Shown here one piece after another: positions 19,060-28,565 of a DNA stretch of 64,000 nucleotides. Made by a program: the position numbers and the translations under genes. A model generated the notes under the pieces. That model was not told the DNA's origin, did not search any database, and saw only the letters and a program-made list of their open reading frames with translations. Location of the stretch: the NCBI GenBank assembly GCA_038534355.1, contig JBCAWX010000006.1, positions 124,001 to 188,000 on the forward strand, read 5' to 3'. This DNA is from Mariniblastus sp038534355. Lineage in GTDB: Bacteria; Planctomycetota; Planctomycetia; Pirellulales; Pirellulaceae. How positions within the stretch are numbered: position 1 is the stretch's first letter; each line of letters starts with the position of its first letter.

Positions 19060-20142
19060 TTACTTGTTTCCCGTCAGCTTCAAAGATTGACAGAAACTCA
19101 AAAACGAGTCTGTCTCATCGTTTACCAAATCGCGATCACCTGAAATTTTCAGGAACCACGCATCGTCTCCCTGTTTGACCAACGCTGCAACAATCCCCAA
19201 CGTTTGGTCAGTACCCAACAACCGGATCAACTGGCCGGGTTGGCCGTCAACGCTAATCGCTTCGGATTGTGACTTGATCTCATCTTCGGTGAGCGTAACT
19301 TCCACCTGCCCCGCCCACCGCTGAACGTTGTCTTTCCAATTATTGATATCCGCAGGCATCCGAACGACAGTGATTACCGCCTGTTGTTTCTCAATCGATT
19401 TGCTGAGCCGCACACGAACCATCGAATTCGAGACGCCCTTTTCCCAGCCTTCGGGCAAATCAAAGGTGACTTCATTGGAAACGGGCGCTGGACGCCGGCG
19501 CGGAGCACCTCCACCGGCAAAGGGTGCAAACGGAGCGGAAGACATCTGTCCCGTACCCGTCCCGGTTGCATCAAACAGGTAGTAACTGTTTCCATCGTTG
19601 TCGATTTCTTTAATCGTCGACTCCAACGTTTCGTTGGTGACGGGTGGCAATGAGAGTTGTTGCCGCCAGCGGTTGGCATTGAGCAACAAGTCCTGACCGG
19701 AAGCCAACCGAGAGATTGCCATTTCAAGTTTGGGTTCTGACGAATCGATAATCAACGTCGCCTCACGCATCGGTCTGGCATCGCCCTTGGCCCAACCTTC
19801 GGGAAGTTCCCATTTGGGCTGGTTTCCATCAAATCGAACGGCGTCAAAAAACTGACGACAATCGGATTCGTATTTCACGACCTGCTCAAGCGTCCCACTG
19901 ACTTTAAAGAACCAGGTTGACTGTTCAGTCTCAAACAAACCGACCAGCATCCGTTTCTTTGGAAGCGTCGAATTTGCAGGAGCATCGACTTCCGGCTCAT
20001 CAGATTTGCGCAGATCGTCCAACCCCGACTTCGATTTGTGAATTCGGTGCTTCACAACAGGCTCTTCTGACTGACAACCACACAACTGCAGGGCGACCGC
20101 CAGAACTAGCAGCAGGCGAACTCGTTGGCATAATTGAGGCAT
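19060..20142 (-). CDS. Predicted lipoprotein upstream of ccsBA
   Basis: Exported lipoprotein of about 360 residues and unknown role. The ATG at 20142 gives a classical lipoprotein signal (MPQLCQRVRLLLVLAVALQ, lipobox LCGC with Cys at residue 23). The mature part contains two related modules: in each, a phrase of the type LPEGWAKG / LPEGWEKG is followed by an MREATL / MVRVRL strand and a DNN- or ASG-type turn, so it looks like an internal duplication. It ends with a DAWFLKISGDRDLV segment that also resembles an earlier TWFFKVSGTLEQV. The tight link to ccsBA suggests a role near cytochrome c maturation, but this is inference. Longer starts at 20166 or 20220 are possible. Confidence 0.75.
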   Translation of the reverse strand: MPQLCQRVRLLLVLAVALQLCGCQSEEPVVKHRIHKSKSGLDDLRKSDEPEVDAPANSTLPKKRMLVGLFETEQSTWFFKVSGTLEQVVKYESDCRQFFDAVRFDGNQPKWELPEGWAKGDARPMREATLIIDSSEPKLEMAISRLASGQDLLLNANRWRQQLSLPPVTNETLESTIKEIDNDGNSYYLFDATGTGTGQMSSAPFAPFAGGGAPRRRPAPVSNEVTFDLPEGWEKGVSNSMVRVRLSKSIEKQQAVITVVRMPADINNWKDNVQRWAGQVEVTLTEDEIKSQSEAISVDGQPGQLIRLLGTDQTLGIVAALVKQGDDAWFLKISGDRDLVNDETDSFLSFCQSLKLTGNK

Positions 20143-20645
20143 AAACTCACTGGACGAAACGACCATGTACTTGTGAAAACTAATCGAGGCAACCAATTGC
20201 CGAATCGGCAGTTGAAACACGGCTGGGAGGTCACCGATATCGAAGCCTTATTATAAAACTGCCTAGCTTCTTGACCTACCGCAAATCCGTGTGACAGTTC
20301 GTCACGCTGAACCAGGGTCACCACCCATAGGATGATTGGCCAGCGAACAATAACGCGAAGAAACCGATTCACCCGCAAGAACACGACACCGCATCGTTTA
20401 ACCGACCATGCGACTGCGACTAAACACGACCATTTATTCAAGGACGTTTTGAGTCTGAACTGGATACTTGGGGGATGCGCACCACCGACGTTTCTGGTCA
20501 GGTTTTCAAGACAGATCGTCCATTTTCACACATTTCTGTCGGCCGAGTCACGCGTTCGTTTTCGCATCTTGCCACTTCAGGGTGCCATCACTCAGTCTCG
20601 ATGAATGCTGGCAGCGCTCGCAGCCTTCGCAATGCTAAGGCTGAT
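20143..20645. other. Intergenic region between the lipoprotein and fumarylacetoacetase genes
   Basis: About 500 bases downstream of the fumarylacetoacetase gene and upstream of the lipoprotein gene, both on the minus strand. Part of it is an optional N-terminal extension of the lipoprotein. Plus-strand open frames here are short, basic and without ribosome sites. I see no convincing promoter or terminator. Confidence 0.5.
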
Positions 20646-21983
20646 TCAACCATCAGCGGCGATAATCTGACCGACACACTCTCCAAATCCGATGCCAACT
20701 TGCCCTTCTCTGGCACAGTAACCCTTCATGATGACCGTATCGCCATCGGCCAAAAATTTACGCTCTTCGCCGGTCGGCATCTGCAACGGCGTGCGTTGTG
20801 AACCTGGCAACGGCGTTTCCATGTCGCCATCCCAAGTGAGCTCCATCATGCTGCCGCGAGCGTCTCGAGTTTTGCCACTGACCGTGCCGCTTCCAAGCAA
20901 GTCTCCGGGTTGAAGATTGCAACCATTGCTGCTGTGATGCGTGATCATTTGTGCCGGAGTCCAATACAGATCGGTAAAACTGCTCTGCGACAGTCGCATC
21001 GGCTCAATCCCCTGCTCTTTCATCTGAGCGGACTGCAAAAAAACTTGCAGCTGCAAATCGATACCGCCAAGCTTGGAGTTGTTTTCCGAAACGAGATAAT
21101 CGAGTGGTTGAGGGTCTGTTTCGGGACGCAGAAACTCCGCGCATCGAAAAGGAGCCAATGCTTCCATCGTGACGACCCATGGAGAGATTGTCGTTGCGAA
21201 TGACTTGGCAAGAAATGGTCCCAACGGTTGGTACTCCCATTTCTGAATATCGCGAGCGGACCAATCGTTCAGCAACGTCAAACCGAACATCTTGGTTTCC
21301 GCGTCTACCATTGGGATGCTAGTGCCAAGTTGATTACCCTCTGCGACAAAACATCCAACTTCCATTTCATAGTCCAGCAGTTTGCATGGACCGCGGCTCG
21401 GCAAACCACCCTCTTCAGTCGGTGACAACTGCCCCACAGGTCGTTTTACAGGATGACCACTGGCAACAACGCTTGACGCGCGGCCGTGATAACCGATGGG
21501 GATATGTTTGTAGTTGGGTAACAACGGGTTGTTGGGCCGGAACATGCTGCCAACATTGGTCGCGTGATAAACCGAAGCATAGAAATCGGTGTAGTCGCTG
21601 ATCCGACAGGGCATCTGCATTTCAACATCGGATTGATGCACGAGACAGCGATCGAGTTGGTCCCGACTGACGCTGGATTCCGCTGACAGACATTGACTGA
21701 TCGATTCACGCAAAGTTTGACGTTCGGTTTTCGAGAGTGCCATGACTTGATTGAGCGTCGACAGACTGACGGCTTTAGCGGCAGCATCAGTAAACACGCC
21801 CAACGCGGCCGCTGATTTCAAGTCGAGAATCTGATCACCAATTGCCACGCCGATCGTGGCAGGACCATCGCCTTGTCGAAATACGCCAAACGGCAGGTTT
21901 TGAATGGGAAAGTCGGCATGTCCGTTGGCCGATTCAACCCACGAAGTCAGTTTCGGATTGTGAGTCGCGTTCAAGTCGTTCAT
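20646..21983 (-). CDS. fahA: Fumarylacetoacetase
   Basis: Splits fumarylacetoacetate to fumarate and acetoacetate, the last step of tyrosine (homogentisate) breakdown. The 445-residue length equals that of the eukaryotic-type enzyme. Family signatures are present: DYTDFYASVYHATNVGSMFR with the catalytic His, then LPNYKHIPIGYHGRASSVV, the metal-binding acids in LDYEMEVGCFV and LLNDWSARDIQKWEYQPLGP, and the late GDLLGSGTVSG. No signal peptide. It lies 47 bases downstream of a 310-residue unknown gene on the same strand and probably shares its transcript. Other tyrosine-degradation genes are not in the window. Confidence 0.96.
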   Translation of the reverse strand: MNDLNATHNPKLTSWVESANGHADFPIQNLPFGVFRQGDGPATIGVAIGDQILDLKSAAALGVFTDAAAKAVSLSTLNQVMALSKTERQTLRESISQCLSAESSVSRDQLDRCLVHQSDVEMQMPCRISDYTDFYASVYHATNVGSMFRPNNPLLPNYKHIPIGYHGRASSVVASGHPVKRPVGQLSPTEEGGLPSRGPCKLLDYEMEVGCFVAEGNQLGTSIPMVDAETKMFGLTLLNDWSARDIQKWEYQPLGPFLAKSFATTISPWVVTMEALAPFRCAEFLRPETDPQPLDYLVSENNSKLGGIDLQLQVFLQSAQMKEQGIEPMRLSQSSFTDLYWTPAQMITHHSSNGCNLQPGDLLGSGTVSGKTRDARGSMMELTWDGDMETPLPGSQRTPLQMPTGEERKFLADGDTVIMKGYCAREGQVGIGFGECVGQIIAADG

Positions 21984-22030
21984 AAGCGGCAGGTCATCTA
22001 AATGGTTGAGTTTGCTATTCTTTTACGGAA

Positions 22031-22963
22031 TCAGTCAATTTGAAGTGCTGACTCAATTTCCACGCTTGGCTCTTCAAACGAGCATGAACCAAACGAAATG
22101 ATTTTGTGGGACCGCAGCTGCCCGACGACTTCATCTTCGACGCCATAGTTGCCAAATCCGATCTGTTGTTCGCCCAACATGAAATCACTGGCATCTTCGC
22201 TGGCCAATACCGACGCCAACGTGGACTCATCGGTGATCTGTTTTGAATACGCCAAACATGCGGCGACAAACACGTTGACGAATCCGTGCATCGTCGCCTC
22301 ATCGGCATCCGCTTCGTACGTCAGGCGATAGTTCCCTCGCAACGGATGATGCAGACCCGCAGTCGCTTTAACTCCAACGTTGTGTTTGGCACACTGCAAC
22401 AGGAATCGGGCAACCATTGCTGGACTCGGAATCAAATCTGCGGTCACACCGCCCGTGCGTATTTTGGCAAAGAGGTGATCCCGTTCCAGTGCAGCGATCG
22501 CCTGAATGTTATCTGCCGGATCTTCTCGCCAATCGAACTCGATAAAGGCATCGATACTCGAAGGGACCGAATTGGCGATCATTCGAGTCGTCTCAGGTGA
22601 TTCAGATCTGACTTCGATAGCATCAACGACCACGTGAGGATTGTCATTGATCACTGACAACCTTCTCATCTCAATCCGCAAGCTTTCATCGTCAAGTTGA
22701 CCATCTTCATTTGCGATTGCAGGAACCAACGCACTGATGCGCCATTTGGGTTCATCCGTTGACCAAACGTCGAGCCGATCTGCGGTCATCAAGAATTCAT
22801 CCAGCCGTGTCGCTGGGATGATCAGCCGACCAAGCATCTGCCGCCGGTTATTGTTCAGGTAGTCCGCATAGTTTTTGACGACTTGGTCAAGCGGCAACAT
22901 TGCCGGTGGAAACAGACCGGCATAATCAACAGATGAATTAACCAGCGAATCAAGTGCAGACAT
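22031..22963 (-). CDS. Conserved hypothetical protein upstream of fahA
   Basis: A 310-residue soluble protein that I do not recognise by name. The C-terminal half alternates strands and helices like a TIM barrel, with conserved-looking KIRTGG and GVKATAGLHHPLRG segments that could bind a phosphate or carboxylate. The first half (YAGLFPPAMLPLDQVVKNYADY) looks like a separate helical or beta segment. Placement directly before fahA suggests a role linked to tyrosine or aromatic degradation. I chose the ATG at 22963; a TTG three codons upstream is possible. Its leader carries the inverted repeat listed at 22970-23022. Confidence 0.72.
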   Translation of the reverse strand: MSALDSLVNSSVDYAGLFPPAMLPLDQVVKNYADYLNNNRRQMLGRLIIPATRLDEFLMTADRLDVWSTDEPKWRISALVPAIANEDGQLDDESLRIEMRRLSVINDNPHVVVDAIEVRSESPETTRMIANSVPSSIDAFIEFDWREDPADNIQAIAALERDHLFAKIRTGGVTADLIPSPAMVARFLLQCAKHNVGVKATAGLHHPLRGNYRLTYEADADEATMHGFVNVFVAACLAYSKQITDESTLASVLASEDASDFMLGEQQIGFGNYGVEDEVVGQLRSHKIISFGSCSFEEPSVEIESALQID

Positions 22964-22969
22964 ACAAAT

Positions 22970-23022
22970 CAACAGCGTCAGTAGGGTGACGTTTCAAATC
23001 AGATGTTAATCTAACGCTGTTG
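22970..23022 (-). repeat. Inverted repeat in the leader of the fahA-linked gene
   Basis: A perfect 9-base inverted repeat (CAACAGCGT at 22970-22978 and its complement at 23014-23022) separated by 35 bases. On the minus strand the second arm ends six bases before the ATG at 22963, so folding would cover the ribosome-binding region. It could be an operator or an RNA hairpin that limits translation; neither is proven. Confidence 0.35.
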
Positions 23023-23052
23023 TTGAATTGGCGGTAGCCTCGAACGGATCAA

Positions 23053-24474
23053 CTAGTTCCAGTTCGCCAAATCGATAAAGAAATCTACGATACTGGAGCC
23101 AAGCACATAGTCTTGCGGCATCCAGAGGTTTTGAGCCAAGTTGTAGGCAATCATCGAGCCAAGCCCCATCAGCAGAGCCGCCGCTGATAACGCCGCAACC
23201 TGAGCGAATGAGTACGGTGCCTCTGGCAACGCAGCCGGGGCGACCATGCCCGGTTGACCATAAGGCTGTGCCCCAGTGGCCAACGCATCGTAGGCGTTGT
23301 CGGGAGTGTACGCGCCGGGTGCTCCGGCGGCCAAACCATCGTCGAGCATTTGCGGCTGTGACGCAAAATCACCACTTTCACCGAGAATCGTCGCAGCAGA
23401 ATCATCTGCGTAGATTTCAGAGTCTTCCAGTGCGATTACTTGAGAACCACTGGAGTCATCATCGTCCATCGACGGCTCGAGTGGAGTCAGGTCAAAGTCA
23501 TCTTCCTGCAACATCATTGTTGCGGCATCTGGAGAAGCGGCATCGTCGAGGACAATCATGTCGTCGTCATCGCCAGGCAACTCCAGCTCGTCGATGTCAG
23601 ACATGCCCAAGTCCAAAGGAGCGCTGTCATCCAAAGAGATTCCACTGGCGGAAGCACTCAAATTGATTCCACTTTCGTTCGCTTCCAAAGTGATCTCAGT
23701 GCTGGAATCGCTGTCGTCGAGAATCAAAGCGCCACTATCTTCGAAATCGCTGCTCAGTTCAGCGCTGTCTTCAAATGAGCCCGAGTCATCCGCAAACGTA
23801 AAGTCGTCTTCGGGCAGGGCAAAGTCATCATCTCCGGCGGCACTCAACAGTTTTCCCGTATCGCCACTCTGCTCTTCTTCATCGAGCGCTTCTGCCAGCT
23901 TTTTGCTACTTTCGGAAGCGAGACTCAAACTGCTGGAACCAAATGAAAGTTGATCGTCGTCATCGTCCAGAACACTTTTGTCGGAAGCGGACTCCAAAGT
24001 CACCGCTTGATCGTCCAACGAATTGGATGTGGAGCTGGGTCCTGTTTCGAGAATTCCAGAATCAGCGAGCTGGAGTTCTTGGTCGCCATCGATATTGATT
24101 TTGTCTTTGTCGCTGGTCACCGCCAATCCGGAATCGACTGGGTTGAGCAACTCGACAGATGAGTCCTCGACGTATTCAGCCGAATCGAGATCTTCAACGA
24201 CTTCCGATTCATCTTCGTCCAACAAACCTTCACCGGAGTCGGCCAAATCGAAACCAAAACTCTCGCTAATGTCATCAGCGACCTGAGCAGCCTCAGAAGT
24301 ATTGAGCGTAATGTTCAACTCACTTCCAACACGCTCAAGCTCCGACATTTTGAACTTCCAATTACTGCCATCTTTGTATCCAAAGATTTCGTTGTTGGAT
24401 CGCAGTTCGCTAAGTTGCTCCACGGTCATTCCGAGGATGCGGGCGGCTTCGTCCATTGGAATCAGTTTTGACAT
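23053..24474 (-). CDS. Membrane-anchored excisionase-type helix-turn-helix protein
   Basis: A 473-residue protein of unusual make-up. Residues 1-55 form a MerR/excisionase-like DNA-binding fold (IPMDEAARILGMTVEQLSEL, then GYKDGSNWKFKMSELERV). Residues of about 60-400 are extremely acidic and low in complexity, with repeated DDSG, LDDS and EDSA patterns, and are surely disordered. Near residue 430 there is a single hydrophobic helix (VAALSAAALLMGLGSMIAYNLA), followed by a short hydrophobic tail. It would thus tether a DNA-binding head to the membrane by a long charged linker. No partner gene is adjacent. The ATG at 24472-24474 is the natural start, as it begins the HTH domain. Confidence 0.82.
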   Translation of the reverse strand: MSKLIPMDEAARILGMTVEQLSELRSNNEIFGYKDGSNWKFKMSELERVGSELNITLNTSEAAQVADDISESFGFDLADSGEGLLDEDESEVVEDLDSAEYVEDSSVELLNPVDSGLAVTSDKDKINIDGDQELQLADSGILETGPSSTSNSLDDQAVTLESASDKSVLDDDDDQLSFGSSSLSLASESSKKLAEALDEEEQSGDTGKLLSAAGDDDFALPEDDFTFADDSGSFEDSAELSSDFEDSGALILDDSDSSTEITLEANESGINLSASASGISLDDSAPLDLGMSDIDELELPGDDDDMIVLDDAASPDAATMMLQEDDFDLTPLEPSMDDDDSSGSQVIALEDSEIYADDSAATILGESGDFASQPQMLDDGLAAGAPGAYTPDNAYDALATGAQPYGQPGMVAPAALPEAPYSFAQVAALSAAALLMGLGSMIAYNLAQNLWMPQDYVLGSSIVDFFIDLANWN

Positions 24475-25006
24475 CTGTTTAGGGCTCCCTGCTTTTTCGT
24501 CGGACGACGGTTGGGTCGTTGGAGGATCTTGGTGTCGAATCGATGGTAGGTTTCGGGCTTCGCCCGCCGGCGGCGATTGGCAAAAACGGTGAACTGGCCA
24601 ACTACCGAAGCCGAATTAACCTCGGCGGCCGGAAATGCAGTATAGTTCGCAAGCCAAATATTTCGTGATTTGTGTTTTCCAAGAACAAAAATCTTTCAGA
24701 AGAAATTTGTCTTGATTCAACTCCAAATGGGCCTGATATGATTCTAGAAAGAGCGACTGGCGATTCAAGTTATTCCTTAAATCCCAATATTTCCAGTTCC
24801 AGAATTGGTCCTCGCCGATTGGATGTGTAGTCAGTTTTTCGGCACATTGGTTGCATCACCCGCAAAAAATGCTGCGATCTGGACCATCGAACCGGTTTCG
24901 CTGCCGAATAACCAGAACTTCATGAAGTCATTTTGAAGAATAACCGGCATAACCGTACGGGTCGACATTCGGTTGGCGCGGCCAACGACATTGAACCTGC
25001 CGGTCT
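24475..25006. other. Intergenic region upstream of the HTH protein gene
   Basis: About 530 bases between two minus-strand units. A TATACT at about 24637-24642 on the minus strand could be a -10 box for the HTH gene, but no good -35 box lies 16-18 bases away. No open frame of convincing composition and no strong terminator after the ABC permease gene were seen. Confidence 0.45.
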
Positions 25007-25861
25007 CTAACTGCTGGCGCTCCGGTAACTTAGTAACGCCCGCTTAAAGACCCAGCGGCTGACGAGCAAGCTATAGACGGAAGCGACGACGGCGAACCCA
25101 GCCAACCCCCACTCCCACCACTGCCATGGGGTGCCCAGGGGTTGTGCGAGAACCCGGGCAGGAATATTGGACACCACCAGAATCGGAATCACAAACGTGA
25201 ACGTCCCCCAAAGAGTGTATCCAATTCCCGGTTGCTGATAGATCTCCATCGGGTACCGGTAAAAGTTGGTGATGTAGAACCAGAAGTTGTACAGGTTCTG
25301 ATTTCGACCAAACCAGATACTCGTCGATGCCAAACAGATCATGACGCTGTACATGATCACCGATCCACACCCAATGAAAAACAGATACATCAGCACCGTC
25401 CATGGAGTGATGTTGATCTGCGACGAAGGATCCAACATCAAGTTTCGAACGGAATAGACGACCAAGACCGCACCGAGAATGCCGTTGGACAATTGTGCCC
25501 AATTGACTCTCGGAAACGAAATCAAAAACTGCGTATCGATCGGCTTCAGTAAAGCGAAATCCAGATTCCCCGTTCGAATCAACTCGGAGAACTCTTCGGC
25601 ATTCGCCATAAAGAAGGTTTGGATCAAACTGTTGATGATCCAAACCGTGCCCAGGAAGATAAAAAACTCATTCTCCTGCCAACCACTGTCGCGTCCAATC
25701 TCGCCCGTAAATTGGTAGATAATCTTGAACAAACCCCAATTCATCATCGCCCACGACATTGACGAAAGACACTGGAGGATAAAGTTGGTCCGGAACGACA
25801 TGTCGCGAACAAGGCTGTTGCGGGCGAACGTCAAAAAGACTTTCAGATACGAAGGTTGCAT
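25007..25861 (-). CDS. ABC-2-type transporter permease (second of two)
   Basis: Integral membrane subunit of an ABC exporter, 284 residues with about six helices. It resembles the PF06182 type of ABC-2 permeases, shown by the N-terminal YLKVFLTFARNSLVRDMSFR amphipathic stretch, the ELIRTGNLDFALLKPIDTQF segment after helix two, and a C-terminal helix followed by a basic end. The first permease ends six bases upstream of this ATG, and the ATPase gene lies further upstream, giving a three-gene exporter operon. Substrate unknown; related systems export drugs, lipids or polysaccharide precursors. Confidence 0.88.
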   Translation of the reverse strand: MQPSYLKVFLTFARNSLVRDMSFRTNFILQCLSSMSWAMMNWGLFKIIYQFTGEIGRDSGWQENEFFIFLGTVWIINSLIQTFFMANAEEFSELIRTGNLDFALLKPIDTQFLISFPRVNWAQLSNGILGAVLVVYSVRNLMLDPSSQINITPWTVLMYLFFIGCGSVIMYSVMICLASTSIWFGRNQNLYNFWFYITNFYRYPMEIYQQPGIGYTLWGTFTFVIPILVVSNIPARVLAQPLGTPWQWWEWGLAGFAVVASVYSLLVSRWVFKRALLSYRSASS

Positions 25862-25867
25862 TCTGGT

Positions 25868-26695
25868 TTATCCCCCATACCCGCTGTATCGCCGGACGCC
25901 ACGCCACCAGAGCACACGCGAAAGGACGACGAAGAAAATCACCCAACCGATCAGTACCGCCAATCCCTGATACATCTCGGGGCCTTCCACTTTTTGCAGA
26001 AACACGGCCGCTGGAAAATAAGCGAGGTATTTGAATGGCAGGAACTCGACGATCAAACGAATATCGACTGGCTCGCTAGGCAACAGTTCCAACGGGAACA
26101 TGTGACCTGACAACAAGAAGTTCATGAGCATGTAAATAAACGTCAGTGACGTGACTTCCAAAAACCAGAACCCGATCAACCCAATGCAGCATTCCAGATA
26201 GAACCCGAGCAAAAACGAAAGCACCAGCGAGGAAAAGAAAACGACCAGCGCATCTGTCGGAGGCCAGCCTCCAACGAAAAAATCACGACACAAAAAGAAG
26301 ACCAACGCGAAAGGCAGCGTTGCGATCAGGTAATAAACAAGTTTGTGCGCAATTCGCTGCATCAACAAGCACCCTTGCATATCGACGGGCTGAATCAGGA
26401 ATTTTTTGATTTCGCCATTTCGAATCTGATTGGCAATCCCTGAAGTCAAACCGGGCATGCTGGAAAACGCTCGACTGATAATGACCATCAAATAGTACGC
26501 CACCATGTCGCCGTATTTGTAACCAGCAATATCATCCGTCGTAATGACGTCGTAGATTGCCCACCACAGAAAAATCTGCGTCAGTGTCGGCAGAAAACGC
26601 ATCAGCGTTCCCAACATAAAATCGGCGCGGTAGACCAATCGCTCGTTGATCGAGATCTTGAAGAACGTCCACCAGGTTATTGTGTCGGCCAGCAT
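25868..26695 (-). CDS. ABC-2-type transporter permease (first of two)
   Basis: Integral membrane subunit of 275 residues, related in plan to its neighbour: the start WWTFFKISINERLVYRADFM, six predicted helices, and the segment IRNGEIKKFLIQPVDMQG, which corresponds to IRTGNLDFALLKPIDTQF in the other permease. The pair would form a heterodimer in the membrane with two copies of the ATPase. It starts at an ATG about 120 bases downstream of the ATPase stop, and ends six bases before the next permease. Confidence 0.88.
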   Translation of the reverse strand: MLADTITWWTFFKISINERLVYRADFMLGTLMRFLPTLTQIFLWWAIYDVITTDDIAGYKYGDMVAYYLMVIISRAFSSMPGLTSGIANQIRNGEIKKFLIQPVDMQGCLLMQRIAHKLVYYLIATLPFALVFFLCRDFFVGGWPPTDALVVFFSSLVLSFLLGFYLECCIGLIGFWFLEVTSLTFIYMLMNFLLSGHMFPLELLPSEPVDIRLIVEFLPFKYLAYFPAAVFLQKVEGPEMYQGLAVLIGWVIFFVVLSRVLWWRGVRRYSGYGG

Positions 26696-26816
26696 GGCAC
26701 TCGATTTGGGATCAAACAGAAAATACTTTTTTGGAAACGATGATCAGCGACCTGCCGTTACGGCGACCGGGTTCAAAAGGTGTATGGAGAATGAACTTGC
26801 GATTAACAAATGTGGT

Positions 26817-27833
26817 TTAAACAGTCGCGGCTGCCTGCGTCGTTTCCTGACGACTTTGTTCTGCAGCAGAAAACGCATTCGAAATCACTTCTTCCAAAGG
26901 CGGGTCCTCCACGACGATGTCGTCAACTTGATGGACTGCAAGAATCTCGCTGAGCACACGCCCGACTTCATCACGTTCGACGCGGAATTTGATTTTTGGA
27001 GCATCGACTTCCAAGACGTTTGGCAATCGCCGAAGCTCATTGAAGGAACTCGATTCGGACAAATGCAAAGTGACGATCTTCTCCCCACTGAACTTGTCGA
27101 CGATATCTGCCAGCGATCCGTCATGGTAGATCTCGCCATTGGCAATGATGATCACCCGGTTGCATAACGCCTCGATATCTTTCATGTAATGACTCGTCAA
27201 CAGGATCGTGTTCTTCTGCTCCTGTTGGTAACTTTTCAAGAACTGTTGAATCTTGTGTTGAGCGACGACATCCAGCCCGATCGTCGGTTCATCGAGAAAC
27301 AGCACGTCTGGTTTGTGCAACAGTGCCGCGATCAGTTCCATTTTCATTCGTTCACCCAGCGACAACTCGCGAACGGGTTGACCGAGCAGGCGAGTGACAT
27401 CGAGCATCTCACAGAGTTCATCACGAGTCGCATCGAACTCCTCTTTGGGAACTCGATAGATGTGTTGGTTGAGCCGAAACGACTCCATTGCCGGCAAGTC
27501 CCACCAGAGTTGATTCTTTTGCCCCATGACCAGTGCAAAGCGACGCCGGTATTCGTTTTCGCGTTCCCATGGCACGTGTCCCATCACGGTCGCCGATCCT
27601 CCATCTGGATTGATTACTCCAGATAGCAATTTCAAAGTCGTCGTTTTACCGGCTCCATTGGGTCCTAGAAACGCGACAAACTCTCCTTCCTCGACTTGAA
27701 AGCTGATATCGTTAACGGCGTGAACTTCTCGATACTCGCGATGGAACAGGCCGCGAATCGACGCAATCAACCCTTCCTGTTTTTGATAAACACGATAGGT
27801 TTTCGACAGATTTTTGATTTCGATAATGGCCAT
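26817..27833 (-). CDS. ABC transporter ATP-binding protein
   Basis: ATPase that should drive the two downstream permeases. Walker A is FLGPNGAGKTTTLKLL, the Q loop lies in ALVMGQKNQLWWDLP, the signature is ELSLGERMKMELIAALL, Walker B is DVLFLDEPTIGLD and the switch His is in LLTSHYMKDI. About 100 extra residues at the C-terminus form a regulatory or dimerisation domain ending in Ala/Gln-rich sequence. The first residues MAIIEIKNLSKTYRV mark the ATG at 27833 as start; a TTG nine codons upstream is less likely. ABC-2 exporters of this sort are often linked to resistance or cell-envelope export. Confidence 0.93.
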   Translation of the reverse strand: MAIIEIKNLSKTYRVYQKQEGLIASIRGLFHREYREVHAVNDISFQVEEGEFVAFLGPNGAGKTTTLKLLSGVINPDGGSATVMGHVPWERENEYRRRFALVMGQKNQLWWDLPAMESFRLNQHIYRVPKEEFDATRDELCEMLDVTRLLGQPVRELSLGERMKMELIAALLHKPDVLFLDEPTIGLDVVAQHKIQQFLKSYQQEQKNTILLTSHYMKDIEALCNRVIIIANGEIYHDGSLADIVDKFSGEKIVTLHLSESSSFNELRRLPNVLEVDAPKIKFRVERDEVGRVLSEILAVHQVDDIVVEDPPLEEVISNAFSAAEQSRQETTQAAATV

Positions 27834-28040
27834 GGAGCGGATTATAAATGCCGATCTCAATCCTCAATAGGGAGACCGTTATGGATGATCGTGATGGGTG
27901 CCGACCTGACCGACTTTGATGACCATGCCGAAATGCCGAGAACGCAGATCGAATGCCGAGTATTCATTAGGACAGATTCTCGATACGATTGATGGTGACG
28001 CCGTTGACCTTTCTTCCTTACACGTTCTGGAACCGCGTTT

Positions 28041-28565
28041 TTGAATCCACTAGATCTGAGAATTGGAATCGGCCATGACACCCATCGATTGGTGGAGGGG
28101 GGGCGATTGGTTCTTGGCGGGATCGAAGTCCCCCATACTCACTCGCTCGATGGACATAGCGACGCCGATGTTTTGCTGCACGCGGTGACCGATGCGTTGC
28201 TCGGTGCCGCCTCAATGGGTGATATTGGCGAACTGTTCCCCAATACCGAAGCTAAAAATAAAGATCGGGATTCAGCAGAGATGCTCGCTGCAGTCGTCGG
28301 TAAGACCCGAGAGCACGGGTATTCGATCGTAAACCTGGATTGCATCCTGTTCGCTCAACGTCCCAAACTCTCCCCGTTCAAATCTCAGATCGCCGAACGC
28401 ATTGCGCAAATTGTGGGTATTGAACCCGGTCGCGTGGGTGTCAAAGCAAAAACAGGCGAATCGGTCGGCCCAGTTGGAATGGAGCAAGCGATGCAAGCCC
28501 AATGCGTCGCTTTGTTGGTGCGATCGGATTCTAAAGGGCAATCCAGAGACGTCGCCAATGAATGA
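28041..28565 (+). CDS. ispF: 2-C-methyl-D-erythritol 2,4-cyclodiphosphate synthase
   Basis: Fifth enzyme of the MEP isoprenoid pathway; closes the cyclodiphosphate ring. The zinc-binding Asp-x-His lies in RIGIGHDTHRL, a third His in HSDADVLLHAVTDALLGA, and the substrate-binding GDIGELFPNT and KAKTGESVGPVG segments follow. Length 174 residues against about 160 for the family, with a short extension at each end. No ATG fits the domain start; the TTG at 28041 has GGAA about nine bases upstream. The stop overlaps the ruvC ATG by eight bases. Confidence 0.95.
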   Translation: MNPLDLRIGIGHDTHRLVEGGRLVLGGIEVPHTHSLDGHSDADVLLHAVTDALLGAASMGDIGELFPNTEAKNKDRDSAEMLAAVVGKTREHGYSIVNLDCILFAQRPKLSPFKSQIAERIAQIVGIEPGRVGVKAKTGESVGPVGMEQAMQAQCVALLVRSDSKGQSRDVANE

